DNA of 18,017 bases from Aliitabrizicola sp031425325 (GCA_031425325.1 JANPJD010000160.1:1-18017); one strand, 5' to 3'. Positions 6,984-14,111 are shown, counted from the first letter of the stretch. Numbers and translations are program-made. Notes: a model not told the origin generated them from the letters alone.

Positions 6984-8096
6984 ATGGCAGTCTTCGACAA
7001 CGGTCAGTTCCGTGGCAATCCAGCAGAGGCAGAGCCGGGCCGGATGCAGTGGCTCGTCAACATGACGGGGGCTGCGACTTCGCTCGGGCTGGTCCTTGGC
7101 CTTGGCTTCTGGGGCTATGATCTTGCCGTGCGAGACGTGACCGGCATCCCGGTGGTGCGCGCTCTCGAGGGGCCGATGCGCGTTGCACCGCAGGACCCCG
7201 GCGGGGCCATCGCGGCCCATACCGGTCTTTCGGTGAACGACATCGCCGCCGAGGGCGTGGCCGCACCATTGCCCGACCAGATGGTGCTTGCCCCGCGTCC
7301 CGTCGACTTGGCGGCCGAGGATCAGCCGGTCGCGGCGCTGGCCCAGGCGGCCGCCACCACCCCGGCCCCCGGCGGACCCGAGGTCGCGACGCTCGCAGCC
7401 CTGCCCATCACCGCAGCCGATCCCGTGGCGCCTGTCGTGCCCGTTGCCCCGGTCGAGCAGCTGACCGAGACGCCGCTTCCGGCGCTGTCGCTCGCGGCGG
7501 CTTCGGTTCAGGCGACGCCCCTCGTTCCGGGGACCGGTGATCCGGGTCTGGGTGATCCGGGCCTTGTCGAGCCGGGCCTGGCGGACGCGGCGCTTGCGGA
7601 TGCGCCCGCCACAGACTCTGCCGCCGTCGATGCCGCTGTCCAGCAGGCGCTTGCCGAAGCGCTCGGGACGACCACCGAGGAGCTTGCCCTTGTCGAGGCG
7701 GTCCCCGCCGGGGCAATCACCCGCTCGCCCCGCCCGGCGCGCCGTCCCGAAGGTGACGGCGAGGCCGAGGCGATCATCCCCGCGGCCTTCGCCACAGCCC
7801 CGCCTCTCTCGCCCGGCGAGGTCGACGTGGCCAGCGTCGCGCCCGGAACGCGGCTGGTGCAGCTTGGCGCCTTCGACGACGAGGCTGGCGCACGCCGGGA
7901 ATGGGCCGCGCTCAAGGCGCGATTCGGCGATCTGATCGCCCCGAAGGCGCTGGTCCTCCAGACCGCCGAGAGCGGTGGGCGCAGCTTCGTGCGCCTGCGG
8001 GCGATGGGCTTTGAGGACGAGGCCGAAGCGCGCCGCTTCTGCTCGGCGCTTCTGTCCGAAGACGCGGCCTGTATCCCGGTCGCGCACCGGCCGTGA
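6984..8096 (+). CDS. SPOR-domain inner-membrane protein
   Basis: 370 residues with a bitopic layout: a short cytoplasmic N-terminus, one membrane helix at about 22-46, a long periplasmic linker rich in Ala, Pro, Val and Asp (about 60-285), and a C-terminal SPOR domain at about 288-366 (GTRLVQLGAF to EDAACIPV). SPOR domains bind peptidoglycan strands stripped of side peptides at division sites, so a cell-wall or division role is likely. The next gene, nagZ, encodes a peptidoglycan-recycling enzyme. The linker contains a pentapeptide repeat at residues 185-204. AGAGA precedes the ATG at 6984. The protein is not recognisably FtsN or DamX by anything beyond the SPOR domain, so no symbol is given. 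Confidence 0.88.
   Translation: MAVFDNGQFRGNPAEAEPGRMQWLVNMTGAATSLGLVLGLGFWGYDLAVRDVTGIPVVRALEGPMRVAPQDPGGAIAAHTGLSVNDIAAEGVAAPLPDQMVLAPRPVDLAAEDQPVAALAQAAATTPAPGGPEVATLAALPITAADPVAPVVPVAPVEQLTETPLPALSLAAASVQATPLVPGTGDPGLGDPGLVEPGLADAALADAPATDSAAVDAAVQQALAEALGTTTEELALVEAVPAGAITRSPRPARRPEGDGEAEAIIPAAFATAPPLSPGEVDVASVAPGTRLVQLGAFDDEAGARREWAALKARFGDLIAPKALVLQTAESGGRSFVRLRAMGFEDEAEARRFCSALLSEDAACIPVAHRP
7536..7595 (+). repeat. 15-base tandem repeat coding for a pentapeptide repeat in the SPOR protein linker
   Basis: Four consecutive 15-base units (7536, 7551, 7566, 7581) encode GDPGL, GDPGL, VEPGL and ADAAL. The first two differ at only two bases, and the fourth is strongly diverged. This is probably an unstructured, length-variable part of the periplasmic linker created by slippage. 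Confidence 0.7.
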
Positions 8097-8152
8097 CCCC
8101 GGTCGTGCCATGACTGCGGCGGTCCGGCCGTGACAGCCGACGGGTGGCGACC

Positions 8153-9157
8153 ATGACGGGGGCGGTGATCTTCGGCTGCGAGGGGCCGAGTCTGCTTCCG
8201 GCAGAGGCCGCGTTTTTCCGGCAGGCCGATCCCTGGGGCTTCATCCTGTTCGCGCGCAATGTCGAGACGCCCGACCAGCTTCGCCGCCTGACCGACGCCT
8301 TGCGCGACTCCGTAGGGCGCGACGCCCCCGTCTTCGTCGATCAGGAAGGCGGCCGGGTGCAGCGGTTGCGCGGTCCGCTCTGGCGCGAATGGGCGCCGCC
8401 CCTCGACATGGCCAAGGCTGCCGGGCGGGACGCACAGCGCGCGATGTGGCTGCGGATGCGCCTGATCGCCGAGGAACTGCGCGCGGTCGGCATCGACGGC
8501 AACTGCGCGCCCACGGCCGATCTTGCGACCCCGCTGACCCATCCGTTCCTTCGCAACCGCTGCTACGGCACGGATGTGCCCACGGTTGTCGCGATCGCGC
8601 GCGCGGCGGCCGAGGGCCTGCTGGCGGGGGGTGTGCTGCCGGTCGTCAAGCACATGCCGGGGCACGGGCGCGCGACGAAGGACACGCATCTCGACCTGCC
8701 AAGGGTCGTCGAGGCGGCAGCAACCCTTGCCGAGACTGACTTTGCGGTCTTTCGCGCGCTGTCGGACCTGCCGCTCGGGATGACGGCGCATGTTGTCTTT
8801 CCGGCCTTCGACGAAGCACCTGCCACCTGCTCGCCCCGCATGATACGCTTGATCCGCGACGAGATCGGCTTCGGCGGCCTGTTGATGACCGATGACCTGA
8901 CCATGGAGGCGCTGTCGGGCACCTTGCCTGCGCGGGCGGCGGCGGCACGGGCTGCGGGCTGCGATCTGGCGCTGCACTGCAACGGCACGCTGGCCGAGCG
9001 CGAGGCTGTGGCCGCCGCCGCCGGTACCCTTGCCCCGGCAGAGCTTGCCCGCGCCGACGCCGCGCTGCGCCACCGCCGCGCCCCCGAAGATGCCGACATC
9101 GCAGCCCTCACCGCCGAATATGCCGCCCTCGTGACCGAGCCGCGCCATGTCGGATGA
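8153..9157 (+). CDS. nagZ: Beta-N-acetylhexosaminidase, glycoside hydrolase family 3 (NagZ)
   Basis: 334 residues from the ATG at 8153; a GTG at 8144 in the same frame would add three residues. Family signatures are FVDQEGGRVQRL (61-72), KHMPGHG (166-172), the Asp-His pair D177/H179 in KDTHLDLP thought to act as general acid/base, and MTDDLTM (245-251) carrying the expected nucleophile D247. It removes N-acetylglucosamine from GlcNAc-1,6-anhydroMurNAc peptides in cytoplasmic peptidoglycan recycling. There is no signal peptide, as expected. The length is that of one-domain NagZ, without the C-terminal domain of larger GH3 enzymes. Its last 11 bases overlap the start of scpA, so the two are translationally linked. 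Confidence 0.93.
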   Translation: MTGAVIFGCEGPSLLPAEAAFFRQADPWGFILFARNVETPDQLRRLTDALRDSVGRDAPVFVDQEGGRVQRLRGPLWREWAPPLDMAKAAGRDAQRAMWLRMRLIAEELRAVGIDGNCAPTADLATPLTHPFLRNRCYGTDVPTVVAIARAAAEGLLAGGVLPVVKHMPGHGRATKDTHLDLPRVVEAAATLAETDFAVFRALSDLPLGMTAHVVFPAFDEAPATCSPRMIRLIRDEIGFGGLLMTDDLTMEALSGTLPARAAAARAAGCDLALHCNGTLAEREAVAAAAGTLAPAELARADAALRHRRAPEDADIAALTAEYAALVTEPRHVG

Positions 9158-9938
9158 CGCGCCCGACACCTGGGACGCCGCCGAAGGCACGCGCGCTCGG
9201 GTAGCGGCCGAGGCGCTGGTCGTCGACGTCGACGGCTTCGAGGGGCCGCTCGATCTGCTGCTGACGCTGTCGCGCAGCCAGAAGGTCGACCTGCGGCGCA
9301 TCTCGATCCTGCAACTCGCCGACCAGTACCTCGGCTTCGTGACGCAGGCCCGCGCGCTGCGGATCGAGCTGGCTGCGGACTACCTCGTGATGGCCGCCTG
9401 GCTTGCCTATCTGAAGTCGCGCCTCCTGTTGCCGCCCGATCCGTCCGACGAGGGTCCGTCGGCGGATGACATGGCAGCCCATCTTGCCTTTCAGTTGCAA
9501 CGGCTCGAGGCGATGCGCGATGTCGCGGCGCAACTGATGGCGCGCGACCGGCTGGGCCGTGACTTCTTCGCGCGCGGTATCCCCGAGGACGTGACGCGAG
9601 TGCGCCGCGTTGTCTGGACGGCGACGCTGCTGGACCTCATGCAGGCCTATGCGCGCACGAAGACGCGCGACGAGTTCCGTCCCTTCGTGATGGACCGTGA
9701 TCATGTCTTCACGATGGAGCAGGCGCTGGAGCGGATGCGCGAGCTGATCGGGTTCGCGGGCGAGTGGACCGACCTCGCCACCTGGCTGCCCGAGGGTTGG
9801 AGCCTGCATCCGCAGCGGCGCCGCTCGGCCACGGCGGCGCATTTCGCTGCCGTCCTGGAACTCGCCAAACGCGGCCAGATCGACCTGCGTCAGGCCGAGA
9901 CCTTCGCGCCGCTCCAGATCCGGCGGAAGCCCGCATGA
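9147..9938 (+). CDS. scpA: Segregation and condensation protein A (ScpA kleisin)
   Basis: 263 residues. The N-terminal kleisin signature FEGPLDLLLTLSRSQKVDLRRISI (from residue 31) contacts the SMC head/neck, and the C-terminal part has a winged-helix-like fold (about 190-260). With ScpB and SMC it forms the bacterial condensin that organises newly replicated origins. The start ATG at 9147 lies inside the 3' end of nagZ (11-base overlap). Its TGA at 9936-9938 overlaps the scpB ATG. The first 25 residues are a poorly conserved acidic extension. The smc gene is not in the window. Confidence 0.94.
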   Translation: MSDDAPDTWDAAEGTRARVAAEALVVDVDGFEGPLDLLLTLSRSQKVDLRRISILQLADQYLGFVTQARALRIELAADYLVMAAWLAYLKSRLLLPPDPSDEGPSADDMAAHLAFQLQRLEAMRDVAAQLMARDRLGRDFFARGIPEDVTRVRRVVWTATLLDLMQAYARTKTRDEFRPFVMDRDHVFTMEQALERMRELIGFAGEWTDLATWLPEGWSLHPQRRRSATAAHFAAVLELAKRGQIDLRQAETFAPLQIRRKPA

Positions 9939-10567
9939 CCGAGGAACAGAGCCTTTTCGCAGCCCCCCCGCTGGCCGAGCAGGAGCGGATGATCGAGGCG
10001 ATCCTGTTCGCGAGCGCCGAGCCGGTCACGCTGGCCGATCTTGCCGCCCGCCTGCCGCACGGTTCGGACCCCGCCGAGGCGCTTGTGCTGCTGCGCCGCC
10101 GCTACGAGGGGCGCGGCGTGCATCTGGTGCGGGTGGGCGATGCCCATGCGTTCCGCACGGCCCCCGACCTTGGGCATCTGATGCACAAGGAGACGATCGA
10201 GCAGCGCAAGCTGTCGCGCGCCGCGATCGAGACGCTGGCGATCGTTGCCTACCACCAGCCCGTCACCCGCGCCGAGATCGAGGAGATCCGGGGCGTCGCG
10301 GTCAGTCGCGGCACGGTGGACCAGTTGCTGGAACTGGACTGGATCCGGTTCGGGCGCAGGCGCATGACGCCGGGGCGGCCCGTCACCTTTGTCGTGACCG
10401 AGGCCTTCCTGGACCATTTCGGACTGTCCTCGGCCCGCGACCTTCCGGGCCTGAAGGAGTTGCGGCAGGCCGGGCTTCTGGACAACCGCGCGCTGCCCGG
10501 CGCGTCCGATCCGGCCGAGGTGGAAGACGAAGCCGCTGCGGGCCAGTCGGAGCTGTTCGAGGACTGA
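9935..10567 (+). CDS. scpB: Segregation and condensation protein B (ScpB)
   Basis: 210 residues from the ATG at 9935, which overlaps the scpA stop as ATGA. The frame is open further upstream, but the overlap and the onset of homology (ERMIEAILFASAEPVTLADLA) fix this start. Two winged-helix domains cover about 16-90 and 95-165. The most conserved stretch, LSRAAIETLAIVAYHQPVTR (93-112), continues into AEIEEIRGV. ScpB dimers bind the ScpA kleisin in the SMC complex. The C-terminal 40 residues are acidic and probably disordered. It is the last gene of the + strand run; a convergent gap with a strong hairpin follows. Confidence 0.94.
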   Translation: MTEEQSLFAAPPLAEQERMIEAILFASAEPVTLADLAARLPHGSDPAEALVLLRRRYEGRGVHLVRVGDAHAFRTAPDLGHLMHKETIEQRKLSRAAIETLAIVAYHQPVTRAEIEEIRGVAVSRGTVDQLLELDWIRFGRRRMTPGRPVTFVVTEAFLDHFGLSSARDLPGLKELRQAGLLDNRALPGASDPAEVEDEAAAGQSELFED

Positions 10568-10598
10568 TCCCTGGCGGATCGCTGTCGGCGGGGGCAGA

Positions 10599-10621
10599 GC
10601 GGGGGGTTTCACACCCCCCGC
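10599..10621. terminator. Strong G/C hairpin between convergent scpB and dcd
   Basis: GCGGGGGGT (10599-10607) pairs perfectly with ACCCCCCGC (10613-10621) over a 5-base loop. It lies 31 bases after the scpB stop and about 50 bases past the dcd stop on the other strand, so it can serve both transcripts. No clear U-run follows on either strand. On the minus strand it forms the hairpin part of the recurrent 3' element that starts at 10654. Confidence 0.65.
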
Positions 10622-10630
10622 GCCCCCCGT

Positions 10631-10654
10631 GGGTATCTCGGCCGAAAAGAAGCC
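10631..10654 (-). other. Recurrent 3'-end element, copy B (core GGCTTCTTTTCGGC)
   Basis: On the minus strand the core at 10654-10641 is identical over 14 bases to the copy at 3432-3445, and the next ten bases (CGAGATACCC) match 6 of 10. It begins 16 bases after the dcd stop, in the same orientation as dcd. It is followed by G-runs and the hairpin at 10599-10621. Equal placement after two unrelated genes argues for a functional 3' element rather than chance. Confidence 0.7.
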
Positions 10655-10670
10655 TGAAGAGAGACGTCAG

Positions 10671-11765
10671 TCAGGTGGCGCCGGCGGAGCCTGCGCGGAA
10701 ATGTTTCGAGAGCTTCAGCCCCTGGCCCTGATAGTTCGAGGCAAGGCCCGCGCCGTAGAGCGTGTCGGGCACCTCGGCCATCCGCTCGTAGACGAGGCGG
10801 CCCACGATCTGCCCGTGCTCGAGCACGAAGGGGGCCTCGTGGCAGCGCACCTCAAGCACCCCGCGTGAGCCGCTGCCGCCTGCGCTGCGATGCCCGAAGC
10901 CCGGATCGAAGAAGCCCGCGTAATGTACGCGGAACTCGCCCGCCATGGCGAGGTAGGGGGCCATCTCGGCGGCGTGGTTGGGCGGGATCGTCACCGCCTC
11001 GCGGCTGACGAGGATGTAGAAGGCGCCGGGATCGAGGATGATCCGCGCCTCGCGCGTGCGGACCTCTTCCCAGTAGGCGGCCGGGTCGTAGGCGTCGATG
11101 CGGTCGAGGTCGATCAGGCCGGTATGCGGCTTGGCCCGGTAGCCCACGAGATCGCCTTGCGGCGGATCGAGGTCGACCGAAAAGCCCAGGCCCTCGGAGA
11201 TGACGGGCGTGCCGTCGACAAGCGCCTCGCGCGCATGGAGCGCGCGCAGGCCCGCGTCGTCGAGTGCCGACTGGCCGTGGCGGAAGCGGATCTGGTTCAG
11301 GCGCTGGCCGGGGCGGACGAGCACGGAGAAGCTGCGGGGACAGATCTCGGCGTAGAGAGGGCCGTGGTAGCCCGCCGGAATGCGGTCGAACTCGACCCCG
11401 CCATCGGTGATCGTGCGGGTCAGCAGGTCGAGCCGTCCGGTCGAGCTTTTCGCGTTTGCGACCGCCGAAACCTCGGGCGGGAGTGCCAGCGCCTCGACCA
11501 GCGGCACGACGTAGACGCAGCCCTTCTCGAGCACCGCCCCGCCTGCAAGGTCGATACGGTGCATGACGAACTCGTCGATGCGGTCTGCGACCTTGCGCCC
11601 GTGCCCGGCAAGGAACGAGGCACGCACGCGATAGGCGACCTGGCCCAGGCGCAGATCGAGGCTGGCGGGCTGCACCTGTCCGGGCAGGACAGGCTCGGGT
11701 GCTGCGATGGTGCCATCGGCCAACATCGCCCGCAGGGTCTGCGAAGGTAGGACGCCGACGGTCAT
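10671..11765 (-). CDS. dcd: 2'-deoxycytidine 5'-triphosphate deaminase, long two-domain form
   Basis: 364 residues, about twice the size of E. coli Dcd, because two dUTPase-like halves are joined. The first half has PASLDLRLG (33-41), the SSTGR stretch (107-111) matching the catalytic Ser/Arg region of Dcd, and AGYHGPLYAEI (131-141) with the likely catalytic Glu140. The second half has VHYAGFFDPGFGH (280-292) and GVLEVRCHE (302-310), again a dUTPase/Dcd core. It deaminates dCTP to dUTP, feeding dTMP synthesis. The ATG at 11765 has GGCAGG upstream. Only 20 bases separate the start from a terminator-like hairpin, behind which lies tRNA-Pro on the same strand. It converges on scpB. Whether both halves are catalytic cannot be told here. 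Confidence 0.88.
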   Translation of the reverse strand: MTVGVLPSQTLRAMLADGTIAAPEPVLPGQVQPASLDLRLGQVAYRVRASFLAGHGRKVADRIDEFVMHRIDLAGGAVLEKGCVYVVPLVEALALPPEVSAVANAKSSTGRLDLLTRTITDGGVEFDRIPAGYHGPLYAEICPRSFSVLVRPGQRLNQIRFRHGQSALDDAGLRALHAREALVDGTPVISEGLGFSVDLDPPQGDLVGYRAKPHTGLIDLDRIDAYDPAAYWEEVRTREARIILDPGAFYILVSREAVTIPPNHAAEMAPYLAMAGEFRVHYAGFFDPGFGHRSAGGSGSRGVLEVRCHEAPFVLEHGQIVGRLVYERMAEVPDTLYGAGLASNYQGQGLKLSKHFRAGSAGAT

Positions 11766-11785
11766 TGGTGGCCTGCCGAAATGAA

Positions 11786-11816
11786 ACCGCCCGCTGCCCT
11801 TTCGGGTGCGGGCGGT
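11786..11816 (-). terminator. Hairpin terminator after tRNA-Pro, just upstream of dcd
   Basis: On the minus strand ACCGCCCGC (11816-11808) pairs perfectly with GCGGGCGGT (11794-11786) over 13 bases, then runs into TTTCATTT. This is a good intrinsic-type terminator 7 bases after the tRNA CCA end. It leaves only 20 bases before the dcd start codon, so readthrough or a promoter hidden in this segment must serve dcd. Confidence 0.65.
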
Positions 11817-11823
11817 GTCACAT

Positions 11824-11901
11824 TGGTCGGGCCGGTGAGATTCGAACTCACGACCTCCCGCCCCCCAGACGGACGCGCTAACCAGGCTGCGCTACGGCCC
11901 G
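11824..11901 (-). tRNA. tRNA-Pro, anticodon GGG
   Basis: On the minus strand CGGGCCG (11901-11895) pairs over all seven positions with CGGCCCG (11834-11828), followed by A73 and an encoded CCA (11826-11824). The D arm GCGC/GCGC, an anticodon stem of TCCGT against GCGGG with two wobble pairs, and the T arm GTGAG/CTCAC with TTCGAAT are all visible. The anticodon loop CTGGGGG places GGG at positions 34-36, reading CCC and CCU. The C1-G72 pair is normal for bacterial tRNA-Pro. Confidence 0.95.
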
Positions 11902-11911
11902 ACGAAGCGGA

Positions 11912-11939
11912 TACATACCCTGTTTCGCTGTGGGAGCAA
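11912..11939 (-). promoter_or_regulatory. Candidate promoter of tRNA-Pro
   Basis: On the minus strand TTGCTC (11939-11934), a 16-base spacer and TATGTA (11917-11912) lie about 10 bases before the first tRNA base at 11901, leaving a very short leader. Spacing and position are right for a tRNA promoter; the hexamer matches are moderate. Confidence 0.5.
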
Positions 11940-11961
11940 GCCGGAAAGCGCATCGTCCGGG

Positions 11962-12741
11962 TCAGCGGTTTCTGACCTGGGCGGCAGCAGCCATCCGCGC
12001 GCGAAGTGCCCCGAGCTGGGCCGCGATTGCGGCAAGGTCGGGCTGGATCGCGGCGGTCGCATCGGGCGAGAGGGCGCGCAGCGCGGTTGCAGGCCAGTCG
12101 GGGGGTTGGGATGCCTCGGACGGCCCTTCTGCCACAGCCGGGGCGGCGTCGGGGATCGGCGCGCCTGGTGTACTGACCGCAGCGATCGGGGGTGTCAGAT
12201 CGTGCGGCGCGTCGTCGAGAAGCGAGGGCGACGGTTCGTCCTGCGTATCGTCGTCCGCGTCGTCGCGCGGCGAGTCGTGAAACAGGTTCGACCAGAGCGG
12301 CAGCGCCTCGGGGTCGGGCGGCTGCGGACTTGCGGGCTCGGGCTTGACAGTCGGGTCGGCCGGCGGGCGCGCGATCGGCTGGGCGAGCACAAGGACCGTC
12401 GCCGTCTCGGGCTGCGGCGGCTCGGTCGCGGGGCTGTCCATCTCGGCGATGGCGGCGGTCTTGAGAGCGGCGCTTTCGGCCAGCGCCATGACATGACGGA
12501 TGCCGTTCTCGCGCAGGATCTTCTGCACGCCGCGGATGGTCACCCCATCGCCGTGCAGCAGCCGCTTTATGCCCGACAGAAGCGCTACATCGGTGGGCCG
12601 GTAGTAGCGCCGCCCGCCCGCGCGCTTGACGGGGCGGACCTGCGGAAACCGGCTTTCCCAAAAGCGCAGCACATGCGCGGGCGTATCGAGAACCTCGGCC
12701 ACCTCGCTGATCGTGCGGAACGCGTCGGGAGACTTTTCCAT
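11962..12741 (-). CDS. MerR-family DNA-binding regulator with a long disordered C-terminal tail
   Basis: 259 residues from the ATG at 12741; a GTG at 12747 would add two. The MerR-type winged-helix domain spans about 10-78 (FRTISEVAEVLDTPAHVLRFWESRF, then RYYRPTDVALLSGIKRLLH and GVTIRGVQKIL). The rest is low complexity: proline and alanine rich, with an acidic stretch at 160-178 (DDADDDTQDEP) and a short helical end (about 232-255). There are no cysteine metal-binding motifs, so it is not a classic metal sensor. It lies 8 bases after the ihfA stop on the same strand. This MerR-like gene next to ihfA is familiar from Rhodobacterales, but I know no assigned function for it. Confidence 0.85.
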   Translation of the reverse strand: MEKSPDAFRTISEVAEVLDTPAHVLRFWESRFPQVRPVKRAGGRRYYRPTDVALLSGIKRLLHGDGVTIRGVQKILRENGIRHVMALAESAALKTAAIAEMDSPATEPPQPETATVLVLAQPIARPPADPTVKPEPASPQPPDPEALPLWSNLFHDSPRDDADDDTQDEPSPSLLDDAPHDLTPPIAAVSTPGAPIPDAAPAVAEGPSEASQPPDWPATALRALSPDATAAIQPDLAAIAAQLGALRARMAAAAQVRNR

Positions 12742-12749
12742 CGCCACGC

Positions 12750-13052
12750 TCAGCGCTTGGAGCCTGCGGCGACGCGGTCCTTCATCAGATGCGACGGGCG
12801 GAACGTGAGAACGCGGCGTGGGCTGATCGGTACCTCGTCGCCGGTCTTGGGATTGCGTCCGACGCGCGCCGACTTGTCGCGCACCGAGAAGGTGCCGAAG
12901 GACGAGATCTTTACAGTCTCGCCGCTGACGAGGGCGTCGGACATCTGGCGCAGGACCGACTCGACCAGTTGTGCGGATTCGTTGCGGCTGAGGCCCACTT
13001 CGCGAAACACGGCCTCGCTCAGGTCCATGCGGGTCAAGGTCTTGTCACCCAT
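12750..13052 (-). CDS. ihfA: Integration host factor alpha subunit
   Basis: 100 residues from the ATG at 13052, preceded by GGGGGAC; an upstream in-frame start would add 21 residues not found in the family. The HU/IHF fold is complete. The DNA-intercalating arm has GRNPKTGDEVPI (65-76) with the kinking proline P68, and FRPSHLMKDRV closes the protein. The leading KTLTRMDLSEAVFREVGLSRNES is alpha-subunit-like. With IhfB it bends DNA by a large angle at specific sites and shapes promoters, recombination sites and origins. It lies downstream of fabH with an 87-base gap, and a merR-like gene follows immediately. Confidence 0.93.
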   Translation of the reverse strand: MGDKTLTRMDLSEAVFREVGLSRNESAQLVESVLRQMSDALVSGETVKISSFGTFSVRDKSARVGRNPKTGDEVPISPRRVLTFRPSHLMKDRVAAGSKR

Positions 13053-13139
13053 CGTCGGTCCCCCAAGGTTTTCGTCAGCTTGGGCGCTTGCGAAACCCAA
13101 GTCAATATCAACCACTTGGCACGGAGCGTTCCGGCGGCG

Positions 13140-14111
13140 CTACCAGCGAAGAACCACCGAACCCCAGGCGAGGCCGCCACCGATTGCTTCGGTCACCACG
13201 AGGTCACCCGTCTTAATCTGGCCGCGCGCCTTGCCGACGGACAGGGCGAGGGGAATCGATGCGGCCGAGGTGTTGCCGTGATCCTGCACGGTGACCACGA
13301 CCCGCTCCATCGGAATGTCCATGCGCTGCGCGGTGGCGGTGATGATCCGCAGGTTGGCTTGGTGCGGCACGATCCAGTCGACATCCTGCGGGGAAAGTCC
13401 GGCCTTGCCGAGCGCCGCGTGCGCGGTTTCGGCCAGCTTCTCGACGGCGTGGCGGAAGACCTCCTTGCCCTGCATCCGCAGCATGCCGGTGGTCTGCGTC
13501 GAGACGCCGCCATCGACATACAAAAGATCCCGAAACCGCCCGTCGGAATGCAGGTCGGTGGCGAGGATGCCCCGATCGGCACCGCTGCCATCGCCCGTGC
13601 CCGCCTCGAGTACGACAGCGCCCGCGCCGTCGCCGAAGAGCACGCAGGTCGTGCGGTCGGTCCAGTCCATGATGCGCGAAAATGTCTCGGCCCCGATCAC
13701 GAGGACGCGGGTTGCTTGCCCCGACACGATCAGCGCCTGTGCGTTGGCAAGCGCATAGACGAAGCCCGCGCAGACCGCCTGCACGTCGAAGGCAAAGCCC
13801 CGCGTCATGCCAAGCGCCGCCTGCACCATCGAGGCCGACGAGGGGAAGGTGAGGTCGGGTGTCGAGGTCGCAAGCACGATCGCATCGATCGATGCCGCTT
13901 CCATCCCTGCATCGGCAAGGGCGGCGCGGGCGGCATGGGTCGCCATCTGCGAGGTCGTCTGACCTTCGGCCGCGAAATGCCGCCGCTCGATGCCCGAGCG
14001 CGAGCGGATCCATTCGTCGGATGTGTCGAGCGTTGTCGCGAAATGCGAATTGGGGACCACGCGATCGGGAAGATAATGCCCGACGCCCCGCACGACGGCG
14101 CGTATCGTCAT
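13140..14111 (-). CDS. fabH: 3-oxoacyl-[acyl-carrier-protein] synthase III
   Basis: 323 residues, the normal KAS III length. The catalytic triad is C114 (DVQAVCAGFVYAL), H250 (IVPHQANLRII) and N280 (QDHGNTSAASIP). The C-terminal EAIGGGLAWGSVVLRW is also typical. It condenses acetyl-CoA with malonyl-ACP to start type II fatty-acid synthesis in the cytoplasm. The ATG at 14111 overlaps the plsX stop as ATGA, so it is co-translated with plsX. Confidence 0.96.
   Translation of the reverse strand: MTIRAVVRGVGHYLPDRVVPNSHFATTLDTSDEWIRSRSGIERRHFAAEGQTTSQMATHAARAALADAGMEAASIDAIVLATSTPDLTFPSSASMVQAALGMTRGFAFDVQAVCAGFVYALANAQALIVSGQATRVLVIGAETFSRIMDWTDRTTCVLFGDGAGAVVLEAGTGDGSGADRGILATDLHSDGRFRDLLYVDGGVSTQTTGMLRMQGKEVFRHAVEKLAETAHAALGKAGLSPQDVDWIVPHQANLRIITATAQRMDIPMERVVVTVQDHGNTSAASIPLALSVGKARGQIKTGDLVVTEAIGGGLAWGSVVLRW

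Noticed and set aside
4925..7000. A 691-codon open frame on the minus strand, antisense to argS
   Set aside because: It mirrors argS codons in very GC-rich DNA, where stop codons are rare. It has no recognisable domain, and its composition (Arg, His, Gly, Asp rich) is that of shadow frames.
7508..9301. A 597-codon open frame on the minus strand, opposite the SPOR gene, nagZ and the scpA start
   Set aside because: It crosses three well-supported genes on the other strand, has no family motifs and shows shadow-frame composition.
10629..11750. + strand open frames opposite dcd (79 and 286 codons)
   Set aside because: They mirror dcd. The shorter one begins within the repeat/hairpin element, and neither shows any domain.
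13079..13101. CTTGGG/CCCAAG inverted repeat between fabH and ihfA as a terminator
   Set aside because: It has only 6 bp of stem, an 11-base loop and no U-run, and it lies close to the ihfA start. TTGACT nearby lacks a convincing -10.
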